Source: Paenibacillus plantarum
GTDB lineage: Bacteria > Bacillota > Bacilli > Paenibacillales > NBRC-103111
DNA length: 64,000 bases
NCBI RefSeq assembly: GCF_013141695.1
Contig: NZ_WHNY01000054.1
Span: 1-64,000 of the forward strand
Direction of reading: 5' to 3'
Shown: one piece after another, positions 26,969 to 35,709 of the stretch
Numbering within the stretch: the stretch's first letter is position 1
Layout: the number at the start of each line of letters is the position of its first letter
The notes under the pieces: model-generated
Told to the model about the DNA's origin: nothing
Seen by the model: only the letters and a program-made list of their open reading frames with translations
Database searches by the model: none
Translations under genes and position numbers: made by a program

Positions 26969-27886
26969 ATGAAGATGAAGCGCAGCATTACGGAATCGGG
27001 AGGCCACTTATATTTCGTTCCCGAACTGCCCCTTTATGTAAATCGTGTTCATGAATCGTTCGACTTGCAACAGCATACGCATGATTTCATTGAAATCAGC
27101 TATGTCGCAGAAGGCAGAGGCTCCCATTATATGGATAGTGTTCGTATGAATGTTACGAAAGGCGACCTCTTCTTCCTGCCTGTTGGCATATCCCATGTGT
27201 TTCGTCCCGCATCTACCAATCAGAATAAGCCGCTCATCGTGTATAACTGTATTTTTACACAGGCATGGATGGACCAATTACTCCGGCATGCGGCGGCAAT
27301 GGGTGAGCAAGAAATTCCACAATTTTTTCAAAAAGCAACTGACTCAAGTGGCGGTGTAGAATTCCTTTCATTCCATGAACAAAATGGTGAGTTCCAACCG
27401 CTGTTTGAGCAATTACATTTCGAGTTTAAAGCTCGACGAGCCGGTTTTATTACTGTCATGCAAGCCTGTGTTGAGCAATTGTTCGTCTATATGCATCGCG
27501 CGAAGTTTGATCGGCTTCCTCAAGTTCCTCAAACTAGTATGAATAGCATCGAACATTTGCTGACTCATATTCGAATGAATTGCAGCAATCCAATCACGCT
27601 TGTTGAGGCAGCTTCCAAACTTTCCTTGAGTGAGCGCCAGCTCCAACGACAATTGAGAAAGCTCACAGGCATGAGCTTCACAACCTATGTGCAGCATGCC
27701 CGGTTGGAAGCGTGTTGTCAGTATTTACGCGAGTCCACTTATAAAATCAGCGATATTGCGGCACTTGTCGGATATCAAGATATGAAATTCTTCAATCAGC
27801 TTTTCAAAAAAATGATCGGTGTCACGCCAAGACAATATCGTCAGCAACAAGCTGAGCGCAAAAAACCACTCACATCAATTGAATGA
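26969..27886 (+). CDS. AraC-family transcriptional regulator
   Basis: A 305-residue AraC-type regulator with an N-terminal cupin sensor (about 10-120; DLQQHTHDFIEISYVAEGRG) and a C-terminal two-HTH domain (about 195-295). The final motif is FFNQLFKKMIGVTPRQYRQQ. It begins one base after the DUF2536 stop with no strong ribosome site of its own, suggesting coupled translation. It is divergent from the YheI/YheH pair and convergent with the esterase gene; target genes are not evident. Confidence 0.87.
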   Translation: MKMKRSITESGGHLYFVPELPLYVNRVHESFDLQQHTHDFIEISYVAEGRGSHYMDSVRMNVTKGDLFFLPVGISHVFRPASTNQNKPLIVYNCIFTQAWMDQLLRHAAAMGEQEIPQFFQKATDSSGGVEFLSFHEQNGEFQPLFEQLHFEFKARRAGFITVMQACVEQLFVYMHRAKFDRLPQVPQTSMNSIEHLLTHIRMNCSNPITLVEAASKLSLSERQLQRQLRKLTGMSFTTYVQHARLEACCQYLRESTYKISDIAALVGYQDMKFFNQLFKKMIGVTPRQYRQQQAERKKPLTSIE

Positions 27887-27898
27887 GAGTGGTTTTTA
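27861..27898. terminator. Bidirectional terminator between AraC and esterase genes
   Basis: AAAACCACTC pairs with GAGTGGTTTT around a 13-base loop. It overlaps the last codons of the AraC gene and sits just beyond the esterase stop on the other strand. Confidence 0.8.
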
Positions 27899-27903
27899 AT
27901 TTG

Positions 27904-28863
27904 TTAAAGATCTGACATAAATTGGAAAGTCAAATCACCGAAACCTGGCAATCCTTCATGTCCGAAATCCGGGAAGATTTCTAGTTTTTTGTTTGCAGTG
28001 ATTTTATTGTAAGCAGCAAATTGAGTAGATGGCGGGCATACAGTGTCCATGAGACCTACGGCCATCATCACATCACCTTGAATACGATTAGCTAGGTATT
28101 GAATATCAATGTAGCCCAATTTCGTGAAATATTCTTCCTCACGTTTGTGCTGTGGGTCATGACGGCGGAAGAAGTCCTTCAACTCTTGGTAGGCATCCTT
28201 CGCCAAATCCATCTCCCATACGCGCTTATAGTCACTTAGGAAAGGATAGACGGGTGCTAGTTTCTTGATTCGTGGCTCAAGTGCTGCACAAGCAATCGTT
28301 AAAGCACCTCCTTGCGAGCCTCCCATTGCGCCTACGCGTTTAGGATCCACTTCAGGCATACTCATCGCTATGCCAGCAAGCTGTGCGGTATCTAAGAAGA
28401 TATCACGGAACAGGAGCTGATCCGGGTGATCATCCAATCCACGAACGATGTGTCCTCGTAGAGTCGTCCCTTTGGTTCCGCCAACATCCTCCGAGAATCC
28501 ACCTTGACCACGGCAATCCATGGAGAAGAAGGAATAGCCCAGCGCTGCGTAAGAAAGTTTATCGTTCCAATCACCTGAATTACCAGAGTAGCCATGGAAC
28601 TGAACAATAGCTGGATGCGGTTCAGTCACGTTCTTCGGACGAATATATTTCGCGTAAATGCGAGCACCTTTAACACCTGTGAAATACAGATCAAAGCAGT
28701 CCGCGTACGGTACTTGAAATTCACTAGGGCGAAGCTCAATTTGGGGGTCTACCGCCTTCATTTCAGCGATTGCACGCTCCCAGTACGCATCAAAATCTTC
28801 AGGTCTTGGATTTCGTCCTTCGTACGTGTGAAGCTTTTCTAATGGATAATCAACTGCTGGCAT
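27904..28863 (-). CDS. Acetylxylan esterase / cephalosporin-C deacetylase, CE7
   Basis: A 319-residue alpha/beta hydrolase of carbohydrate esterase family 7, the same size as B. subtilis Cah (318). Catalytic residues can be read as Ser183 (GGSQGG), Asp273 (LMDTVCPP) and His302 (FGHEG); the family RGQGG motif is at about 118-122. It removes acetyl groups from xylo-oligosaccharides and similar acetylated sugars in the cytoplasm (no signal peptide). It follows the 548-residue gene by 24 bases on the same strand, suggesting joint control from the LacI-type operator upstream. Confidence 0.92.
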   Translation of the reverse strand: MPAVDYPLEKLHTYEGRNPRPEDFDAYWERAIAEMKAVDPQIELRPSEFQVPYADCFDLYFTGVKGARIYAKYIRPKNVTEPHPAIVQFHGYSGNSGDWNDKLSYAALGYSFFSMDCRGQGGFSEDVGGTKGTTLRGHIVRGLDDHPDQLLFRDIFLDTAQLAGIAMSMPEVDPKRVGAMGGSQGGALTIACAALEPRIKKLAPVYPFLSDYKRVWEMDLAKDAYQELKDFFRRHDPQHKREEEYFTKLGYIDIQYLANRIQGDVMMAVGLMDTVCPPSTQFAAYNKITANKKLEIFPDFGHEGLPGFGDLTFQFMSDL

Positions 28864-28887
28864 GTGTCCATCCTCATTTCAATGATT

Positions 28888-30534
28888 TTAAGCGATCGTA
28901 TACGAATTGAAATCGATGACTTCACCATCAATACGCTTACTGATTTCCTTCGTTGGATCGCCGCTTAACAACAACGTTTGATTGGACAAGGAAGTATATG
29001 TAATCGTGTTATTTTCACCGTATGTAGGTTGTTTGTCTGTCATCATTTCTGCAAAATGTTGAACATCGCGAATGCTAAGTAGCTCTGCATTTGATTGATC
29101 CAGGCATTCGACGACGACTGCATTCGTTCTACCACGACTAGTTACAAAACAACGATCCTCCAGAACTTCACGATGATACGGTTGCTGGATGTATACGGCA
29201 ATTAAGGCGTTACCTACCCGTCCAAAAAGTCCACTTGGTGACTCTACCCACTCACCTAGCGGCAAGCACCCTTTGATATAGCCAGGTTGGTCTTCTGGAA
29301 TGGAATAAGAGGCCATAATTACTTGTTTATGAAAAAGCACTTCTGTGTATTCGCTTTGATGGCGCAAATCTCCTTCTGGCTGCTCCAAATCCGGATGAAA
29401 AAAATAAGCATGATTCACACCTTGTACGTGATCTAGTGGGAACGCAATGTCCCAGCGATGCTGTTCGTTGTCGAACTCGCGAATTCGTTCCCACATGCCG
29501 CCCATTGCAAAGCTTTCTGTGACGTATACATAACTGTGGAGATGATCATTCTCGTGCTGAGCTTGACCGATTTGCTTAGGAATTTGTCGTTTAATTTCGA
29601 CGGGTACTGATGACCGATGCAAGGCAGTCTGAATGGTTTGTGCTGGCGCTTCATACGCAAGAAATCCCGCATATTCAGTTCTTGGCATGTGCGTCGGCAG
29701 CTTGAAGTCCCCATATTGCACATAATCGTGCAGCACATTCGTATCCTTCGGCATGTCATGCGGCCAAATCCGTGCGTGCGGACCTATCCATGCGCCACCC
29801 AAGTAGAATGTCGCGCGCTCACTCCATAAATAGTCCAGCATACGTGATAATTCGCTTCGGATGTCTGTATCTTGAATCAACTGCCACGCACAGGTAAAGG
29901 CCTGCACCCAATGCCAGAACCATGGCAGTCCACCGTATTCGGTCATCCCATTAGCCGTGACACGTTTGAGTGTCAATTGCAGACTTTCGTAACCATCTCG
30001 GATTAAAGCAGCATCTTCATAACGTTGTCCGAAAACCAGCTTCGCAGCCGTATATTTGGCTTCGTGATGACCATAACTTGTTAGCGGTTTCCGATAAAAG
30101 TTGCTGTCGTAAATATGACGAAGCGTATTATCAAATGCCACGCGGAGCGCTTCACTCAACTGCTCTTGATAACGCTGAGCAAAATAAACCATCAAGCTTC
30201 CCATGAGCTCAACTGGCAATGTATTCTTCGACGCCTCTTGAGGCGTTGGTCTTAAATTGAGTGGCCAGTGACCATAAGTGCTACTAGCTGGATCTTGATC
30301 TTGTATCTCAAGTAGGTGAAGGAAAACACCTTCAGCTTTATCTTTTGCCTCATTGCGATCGCCTTCGAATGTGATCGTGGGATCCACAGAAGCGGCGAAT
30401 AGATACGATGCGTAATAGAAATTGTCACGCACGTCCCCTTCAAAAAGAAAGCCATTGCTTAGAACTGGCTGATTATAAGCTGCTTGCGCAATATTCGCAA
30501 TAATTTCGTCTTGGCGTTGCTGTATCGTAGTCAA
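28888..30534 (-). CDS. Unrecognised protein, probably alpha/alpha-barrel glycan enzyme
   Basis: A 548-residue cytoplasmic protein with no signal peptide. I do not recognise its family. Long helical segments with aromatic-rich loops (GLPWFWHWVQAFTCAW, YYASYLF, YGHHEAKYTAAKL) suggest an (alpha/alpha)6 barrel like heparinase-type or GH88/105-type enzymes, followed by a beta-rich C-terminal third. It starts with TTG behind GGAGATGACC. The adjacent CE7 esterase and LacI-type operator suggest oligosaccharide breakdown. A polysaccharide lyase or unsaturated glucuronyl hydrolase-like activity is possible. Confidence 0.65.
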   Translation of the reverse strand: MTTIQQRQDEIIANIAQAAYNQPVLSNGFLFEGDVRDNFYYASYLFAASVDPTITFEGDRNEAKDKAEGVFLHLLEIQDQDPASSTYGHWPLNLRPTPQEASKNTLPVELMGSLMVYFAQRYQEQLSEALRVAFDNTLRHIYDSNFYRKPLTSYGHHEAKYTAAKLVFGQRYEDAALIRDGYESLQLTLKRVTANGMTEYGGLPWFWHWVQAFTCAWQLIQDTDIRSELSRMLDYLWSERATFYLGGAWIGPHARIWPHDMPKDTNVLHDYVQYGDFKLPTHMPRTEYAGFLAYEAPAQTIQTALHRSSVPVEIKRQIPKQIGQAQHENDHLHSYVYVTESFAMGGMWERIREFDNEQHRWDIAFPLDHVQGVNHAYFFHPDLEQPEGDLRHQSEYTEVLFHKQVIMASYSIPEDQPGYIKGCLPLGEWVESPSGLFGRVGNALIAVYIQQPYHREVLEDRCFVTSRGRTNAVVVECLDQSNAELLSIRDVQHFAEMMTDKQPTYGENNTITYTSLSNQTLLLSGDPTKEISKRIDGEVIDFNSYTIA

Positions 30535-30607
30535 TTGGTCATCTCCTATTGAGGAACATATGAAGCTTATTTGTTTTAGTTTCTAATTCAAAGTCAAATT
30601 CTTGGAT

Positions 30608-30619
30608 TGAAACGTTTCA
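30608..30619. promoter_or_regulatory. LacI-type palindromic operator
   Basis: TGAAACGTTTCA is a perfect 12-base palindrome about 75 bases upstream of the TTG start of the 548-residue gene. This is the general form of LacI/GalR-family operators with a central CG. Related sites lie upstream of the GH88 gene (51906-51923 and 51940-51953). Confidence 0.6.
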
Positions 30620-30683
30620 CTTCACCAATTTTATATGTTTATAAATGTAGCGTCAATGCGAAGTTGCTCAGAAAGGGATTACA

Positions 30684-30768
30684 GGTTGGGTTGGGTTGGG
30701 TTGGGTTGGGTTGGGTTGGGTTGGGTTGGGTTGGGTTGGGTTGGGTTGGGTTGGGTTGGGTTGGGTTG
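30684..30768 (+). repeat. TTGGG pentanucleotide microsatellite, 16 perfect copies
   Basis: Sixteen uninterrupted TTGGG units span 30686-30765 with partial units at both ends. The plus strand carries many consecutive G-triplets separated by TT, a strong G-quadruplex pattern. It lies about 65 bases beyond the LacI-type operator of the 548-residue gene. The unit is 5 bp, so slippage is likely. Confidence 0.97.
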
Positions 30769-30818
30769 CTTACACTACTTCAAGGAGCTCCCTTTCGTCT
30801 CCTGAGCTGCTGGAGACA

Positions 30819-31010
30819 GATTAACTGGAAAATGTACAGCTATTTCGCTTAAATCCCCTCGAAAAATCGGATTAGATGTAAAAAATGTAGTTAATTTCTT
30901 CACTTTTCCTCAATTCAGCTAAATTCCCTGAAATTAACTTCAGAAAATCCATCTAATTTACATTTCAACCGGATTCATCAAGAATTAACTGGATAAAATC
31001 CATCTATCTG
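30819..31010 (+). repeat. Interspersed intergenic repeat copies
   Basis: Three related units occur: about 30819-30850 (ATTAACTGGAAAATGTACAG), 30931-30957 (AAATTAACTTCAGAAAATCC...) and 30982-31008 (GAATTAACTGGATAAAATCC...), each ending near ATCCATCTA or similar. Copies on the opposite strand lie at 54637-54663. They look like a dispersed family of short genomic repeats. Confidence 0.7.
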
Positions 31011-31119
31011 CGCTAACTAAGCACATGGCTAGTGTAATCATCCCACCATCATGAACCTGTGGGCAGCTAGTCGTTACTTCCATCATCAATTCCATTTGAA
31101 GTCAGCCATTCCCTGCCCA

Positions 31120-31152
31120 TAAAAAGAACCTCCGCAATCCCGCGGAGGCCCC
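31120..31152 (-). terminator. Terminator of ald
   Basis: CCTCCGC-GGGATT-GCGGAGG (minus strand) forms a perfect seven-pair stem followed by TTCTTTTT. Confidence 0.85.
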
Positions 31153-31163
31153 TCATCTTATTT

Positions 31164-32279
31164 CTATCGAATTAGCGAATAAATATCCGTGTACGCATAC
31201 CCATGAGCCTCTGCGACGGCTTGATATGTGACATGACCTTGTGTCACATTAATCCCCTTGGCGATGGCTTTGTTATCGAGCGCTGCACGCGCGAAGCCTT
31301 TGCCCGCGATTTGTAGACCATAGCTGGTCGTCACATTCGTCAACGCCAATGTAGAGGTGCGCGCCACGGCTCCCGGCATATTAGCTACCGCATAATGGAT
31401 GACCCCATGCTTCACATAGGTAGGCTGATCATGGGTTGTAATACGGTCGATCGTCTCGATCGATCCGCCCTGATCAATGGCAACGTCGATGATGACACTG
31501 CCTGGACTCATCGTTTTCACCATCTCCTCGGTCACGAGCCGAGGTGCGCGAGCGCCAGGAATGAGCACCGCGCCAACCACAAGATCCGCACGGCGTACGA
31601 CTTCAGCTATGTTGTAGGGATTGGACATGATCGTTTTCACACGACCGTGAAATTGATCATCCAATTGACGAAGCCGGTCGGCATTCAAGTCAATGATCGT
31701 CACGTCAGCACCGAGACCAATGGCCATTTTTGCCGCATTCGCGCCGACGATGCCGCCACCGATCACAGCTACTTTACCTGGCTCAACACCAGGAACACCG
31801 CCTAGCAGAATGCCTTTGCCGCCGTGAGACTTCTCTAGAAAATGGGCACCGATCTGCACAGACATGCGTCCAGCCACTTCACTCATCGGTGTTAAGAGCG
31901 GCAAGCTCCCATTGTCTAGCTGGATCGTTTCATAGGCGATGGCTGTTACATTTTGACTAACAAGGGCATGCGTTAATTCCGCTTCGGGAGCAAGATGCAG
32001 ATACGTGTACAAGATCAATCCATCATGAAAGTAACCATATTCCTCAGGCAGAGGTTCTTTCACTTTGACGACCATCTCCGACGACCATACCTCCGCTGCG
32101 GTTTCAACGATTGTCGCACCTGCCGCCGCATAATCCTCGTCTGTGAACCCAATGCTGTGCCCTGCCAAGGTTTCGACCCGTACTTCATGTCCTGCTTGTT
32201 TGTATGAAAGCACCGAGCTCGGTGTCATGCCAACACGAAACTCATTATTTTTAATTTCTTTCGGAACGCCAATAATCAT
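31164..32279 (-). CDS. ald: Alanine dehydrogenase
   Basis: A 371-residue NAD-dependent enzyme that interconverts alanine with pyruvate and ammonia. The N-terminus MIIGVPKEIKNNEFRVGMTP is diagnostic; Lys74 and His95 match the pyruvate-binding and catalytic residues; VIGGGIVGANAAKMA is the NAD loop. Usual length. The PucR-type regulator upstream resembles B. subtilis AdeR, an activator of ald. A terminator follows directly. Confidence 0.97.
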   Translation of the reverse strand: MIIGVPKEIKNNEFRVGMTPSSVLSYKQAGHEVRVETLAGHSIGFTDEDYAAAGATIVETAAEVWSSEMVVKVKEPLPEEYGYFHDGLILYTYLHLAPEAELTHALVSQNVTAIAYETIQLDNGSLPLLTPMSEVAGRMSVQIGAHFLEKSHGGKGILLGGVPGVEPGKVAVIGGGIVGANAAKMAIGLGADVTIIDLNADRLRQLDDQFHGRVKTIMSNPYNIAEVVRRADLVVGAVLIPGARAPRLVTEEMVKTMSPGSVIIDVAIDQGGSIETIDRITTHDQPTYVKHGVIHYAVANMPGAVARTSTLALTNVTTSYGLQIAGKGFARAALDNKAIAKGINVTQGHVTYQAVAEAHGYAYTDIYSLIR

Positions 32280-32401
32280 GCCCCATCAACCTCTCTTGAG
32301 GACCCCCTAATGGAAGGATCGCTCTCTACTTGTCTCCAAGTATAAGAGAGAATGTGGCACATGCCATTAGACATTTTGTCAAAAAACTACCGCTTTTCTT
32401 T

Positions 32402-34057
32402 TCACAATTTTTTCTCCGGATGAAGCAGCTGATAGGCTCTGATTCCCACTTGCAGCGCCAATCTTTTCTCGGGAAGCATATAATCAGCGCCCAGCAGCTC
32501 TTCAATTTTGTCCAATCGATAATAGAGAGATTGTCTCACGATAAAAAGCTGCTGTGCAGCAATTTGCTTGGATCCATCATGGTCGAGATACACTTTGAGC
32601 GTTCGCAGCAGCTCGCTGCCTTTTAGGCTATCGTGATCAATGATTGGACCGAGATAGGATCGGACGAATGACGCCAAAATGCCTTTGTCTGCGATATGAA
32701 ATAACAGTTCAAATACGCCTAGCTCATCATAAAACATAACGTTCTTCTGCTGCAGCGTAACTGTTAATGACAACGCTTGGAGTGCTTCCTGATAGCTGCG
32801 ATGCGCGTTCAAGAAGCTTTGATTAGGTTGTCCAATGCCGATCTTCAACCGTGTCGCCGCGTGATCCTTCATCCCTTGAAGCGACTCGAGCACATGCTGC
32901 AAGCGCTCCTTCGCTGGTTTCTTAGGAGCTTTATCGAAAGCAAGAACAACAAGTCTGTTATGTTTTAACGTAATTAAGGGATGAAATAGCTGCCCCTCAA
33001 AAATCGATCTAGCCGCAAGCGACAAATGCAGACCCGCCGATTCGATCCCATCATCTTCTGCGGTCATACCGTCTTCTTGCTCCTGCTCAAATTCGATCAA
33101 AAGAACCTGATACGTTAGTGCATTTAGACGTTTAAATTCGGCACCGATCAGCTCCTTGATCTGCTCCTCCTCTTGAATGCGCATATGAAGCAGATCATCT
33201 ACCCACAGTGTTTGCGAATACAATTTCCGCTCTTCCATGTACCGTTTCCGCAACAAATCCTGCGCAATAGACAGAGAGGCAGAATCTAGAATTAAATACT
33301 CGTATTCCTGTGGCTTACGATCCAGCACGAGCAGGATGTGTGCCCAGGTTTTGCCCATAGCCCCAACAGGCTGAACAATCACGGATTGACCCTCTATGTC
33401 TTCAAAATACAACCCTGCCCCTGTCTCGTCATACCCGCTTTCTGTACTTCTGCTTGCAAGGAAAGCCAGCCATTGCGCTGACTCCCGTTTGCCAAGCGGC
33501 GGAGTGAATTTCGGCCCAGCATCGACTGGCACATAAATAACTTGCCCCTTCGTGCTGCTTTGCAATAAAGCAAGTACATGCGTGACACCTTGGGAAGACA
33601 ACGTCATGCGATGAAATTCACGTGATATTTTCTCCAAATCCTGAAGTGCTTTATGATGTTGATTAATAATATGAGCATGGATATCCTGCGTGATATCAAT
33701 AAATCGAACCGCTTCTGGGAAAATAATGAGCGGGAAATCGTGAGCCTCGGCTGCATCCATCCATGCTTGGGGAACTGAACTTATGTAGTGTCCCATCTCG
33801 ATACAGAGACAGGTTACGTTTCTGTGGATTAGCTGATCTAGATAGGTCATGAACGATTCGGTATCGTTCTTGAAAGCAGCACCCGTCGTTAGGATCATCT
33901 CGCCACCTTGCAGCAATTGTTCAAACTGGATCACCTCGATAATATGAACCCAGCGTACCAAACGTCCTAAGCCCATTCTGCCAGCCGCGATATAAGCATG
34001 TTGAAAAGATGGACGTCTTAATACCTCTTCAACGGTTAATTGATAGTTTTGGTGCAT
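32402..34057 (-). CDS. PucR-family transcriptional regulator (AdeR-like)
   Basis: A 551-residue regulator with an N-terminal PucR sensor domain (about 8-125, EVLRRPSFQHAYIAAGRMGLGRLVRWVHIIEV) and a C-terminal PucR helix-turn-helix (about 490-545; IAAQQLFIVRQSLYYRLDKIEELLG). It lies 122 bases upstream of ald on the same strand. B. subtilis AdeR (YukF), of the same family, activates ald, so it likely plays the same role here. Confidence 0.9.
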   Translation of the reverse strand: MHQNYQLTVEEVLRRPSFQHAYIAAGRMGLGRLVRWVHIIEVIQFEQLLQGGEMILTTGAAFKNDTESFMTYLDQLIHRNVTCLCIEMGHYISSVPQAWMDAAEAHDFPLIIFPEAVRFIDITQDIHAHIINQHHKALQDLEKISREFHRMTLSSQGVTHVLALLQSSTKGQVIYVPVDAGPKFTPPLGKRESAQWLAFLASRSTESGYDETGAGLYFEDIEGQSVIVQPVGAMGKTWAHILLVLDRKPQEYEYLILDSASLSIAQDLLRKRYMEERKLYSQTLWVDDLLHMRIQEEEQIKELIGAEFKRLNALTYQVLLIEFEQEQEDGMTAEDDGIESAGLHLSLAARSIFEGQLFHPLITLKHNRLVVLAFDKAPKKPAKERLQHVLESLQGMKDHAATRLKIGIGQPNQSFLNAHRSYQEALQALSLTVTLQQKNVMFYDELGVFELLFHIADKGILASFVRSYLGPIIDHDSLKGSELLRTLKVYLDHDGSKQIAAQQLFIVRQSLYYRLDKIEELLGADYMLPEKRLALQVGIRAYQLLHPEKKL

Positions 34058-34243
34058 GTAAACTCACTTCTCTCTGCTCGTTCTCGATCTTTGTTTCACC
34101 AAAAGTTATCCACAATACCTGGATCAGAGTATTTGTGGATATGTTTAATGAAATACTTTCATTATGGATTCATTTTAAGTGTACACGAAAATCTATTAGG
34201 TTTCATACTCCTACTCAAACATCCATTCTTCTCCTTCAAACAT

Positions 34244-34284
34244 GAAAACGCCGCCAGCTCCAAGAACAATGAGCTAGCGGCGTA
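34244..34284 (-). terminator. Terminator downstream of the GH-A glycosidase
   Basis: ACGCCGCTAGCTC pairs with GAGCTGGCGGCGT with one mismatch around the loop ATTGTTCTTG, followed by TTTTC on the minus strand. Confidence 0.75.
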
Positions 34285-34313
34285 TTAGCCACGCGTACAA
34301 TCAACTTCCCTAA

Positions 34314-35588
34314 TTACAATAACTCCGAATGTCTGATCCGAAGCACATCTTCATTTGCTTGACGGACCATTTCCGCGAACTCTCCATAGGGCTCGTCTGC
34401 AAGATCCAGCAGCCCATAATTTCCGATCAACCCTTGCGGATCCCCATAGTCGTACATGGCGAACCAATGCGTTCCCACAACAAAGGGCATACGGGCCGCT
34501 TCTTCCACAAAGTTGCGATAGGTTTCTCCCCTGCGAGCTTGAGTCCGGACAATAACATTACGGGCACCATTCGTATTGATCAAAAATCCGGCTTCCGCAC
34601 CTGCGCAAAAGCTGAATTCAGTGATCATCATCGGCAAGCCGGTTCGAGCATGGATGTGACGCATCCAACGTTCGGGTAAGTCGAAGCTGTAAAAGTTCAA
34701 CGTAATGACATCTGCATAGTCTTTCATCACATCAAAAACAACCTCAGGTGTACTCGTTCCAACCATTCTGTCCCCAAGATTTAGCCGATTTGGATCATAT
34801 CGCTTGAGCGCAGCCGATGTCGTTTGGTAATACACCTCTGCAATCCGACGAAGGAAAGCTATTTTATCCGCTTCCAGTGCCTCCGTATGATCCGCTCGGT
34901 AAACCGCAATATGCGCCAAATCTTCAAAGTCCGTATATTCGGCTCCCCAAGTCTCATTCAAACCCTCAATCGAGCTATGGTGTTTCTTCAACATCTCGAT
35001 CCATGCCAACTTGCCGTACCCTCTTGCTGGCTGTTCCAAATAGTCGTCAACTAGGCTCGTATCGTTAGCGCCGTTGCCAGGGTCATTGTTGCCCCATTGG
35101 CCCCCGTGTCCCCACCAATGTATTTCATTATCGGTATAGTACCCAATAACACCCGGATCGTTCAATAATGCTTCGCCACGCCCACTCATAAAACAATCCA
35201 GACACGCACGTTCCACAGAAGCATAGAATTTGGGGTCGAATACATCAGGGAAACCTGTCCCCCAATCTGTATTCACCTTTGGCGCAAATCTAGACATGCG
35301 GATTTCAACCGTTTTCGGCGTACCGTTTCCCCAATAATAGGGTTCATGCCAAGCGCCTAAACTATTGAAGCCGAACTGCTCAACCTGGCTTAGCTTTTCC
35401 TTAGCCCAATTGGGAAACCATTCTCGATCCCCACCGTATTTGTGTACCAGATCTGTTTTCAACCAATGTGCCTGGTCCACGATCTGATTATGCACACCAT
35501 TTACACCTACGGAATAAAAGGGTTTGTTTTGCGGCGATATAAACGACCAATTTCCGTTGGATTGCTCTACTTTATAGAATTGACTCAT
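34314..35588 (-). CDS. Clan GH-A glycoside hydrolase, GH50/agarase-like
   Basis: A 424-residue TIM-barrel glycosidase without a signal peptide. The acid/base Glu155 lies in YYTDNEIHWWG and the nucleophile Glu324 in MITEFSFCAG; both are placed as in GH-A enzymes such as GH50 beta-agarases and GH42. A cytoplasmic location suggests cleavage of imported oligosaccharides. AGGAGGAATAAC precedes the ATG, and a cre-like site lies about 25 bases upstream. Precise family and substrate are uncertain. Confidence 0.75.
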   Translation of the reverse strand: MSQFYKVEQSNGNWSFISPQNKPFYSVGVNGVHNQIVDQAHWLKTDLVHKYGGDREWFPNWAKEKLSQVEQFGFNSLGAWHEPYYWGNGTPKTVEIRMSRFAPKVNTDWGTGFPDVFDPKFYASVERACLDCFMSGRGEALLNDPGVIGYYTDNEIHWWGHGGQWGNNDPGNGANDTSLVDDYLEQPARGYGKLAWIEMLKKHHSSIEGLNETWGAEYTDFEDLAHIAVYRADHTEALEADKIAFLRRIAEVYYQTTSAALKRYDPNRLNLGDRMVGTSTPEVVFDVMKDYADVITLNFYSFDLPERWMRHIHARTGLPMMITEFSFCAGAEAGFLINTNGARNVIVRTQARRGETYRNFVEEAARMPFVVGTHWFAMYDYGDPQGLIGNYGLLDLADEPYGEFAEMVRQANEDVLRIRHSELL

Positions 35589-35613
35589 GTTATTCCTCCT
35601 ATGAGCTAATCAA

Positions 35614-35627
35614 TGAGAACGCTTTAA
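35614..35627. promoter_or_regulatory. cre-like catabolite control site
   Basis: TGAGAACGCTTTAA (minus sense TTAAAGCGTTCTCA) matches the CcpA cre consensus TGWAANCGNTNWCA at all but one fixed position in minus orientation. It lies just upstream of the GH-A glycosidase start, as expected for carbon catabolite repression. Confidence 0.5.
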
Positions 35628-35709
35628 CTTCATTGTAGGAGAATCCATTCTGCATCACAATGAGGGCATGGCACGATATATATCGGAATAGTCGGAAAAT
35701 GAATCTGAC

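Larger units (their letters stand above)
30620..31118. other. Intergenic region with microsatellite and interspersed repeats
   Basis: No gene is supported in this stretch between the 548-residue gene and the alanine dehydrogenase terminator. It holds the TTGGG tract and several AT-rich interspersed repeats, annotated separately. The rest shows no clear motif. Confidence 0.5.

Noticed and set aside
30607..30852. Open frame through the TTGGG tract encoding repeated GLGWV units
   Set aside because: It is an automatic product of the microsatellite; no ribosome site and no family likeness.
35614..35627. Site read as a second LacI-type operator of the 30608 type
   Set aside because: It lacks palindromic symmetry; the cre interpretation fits better.
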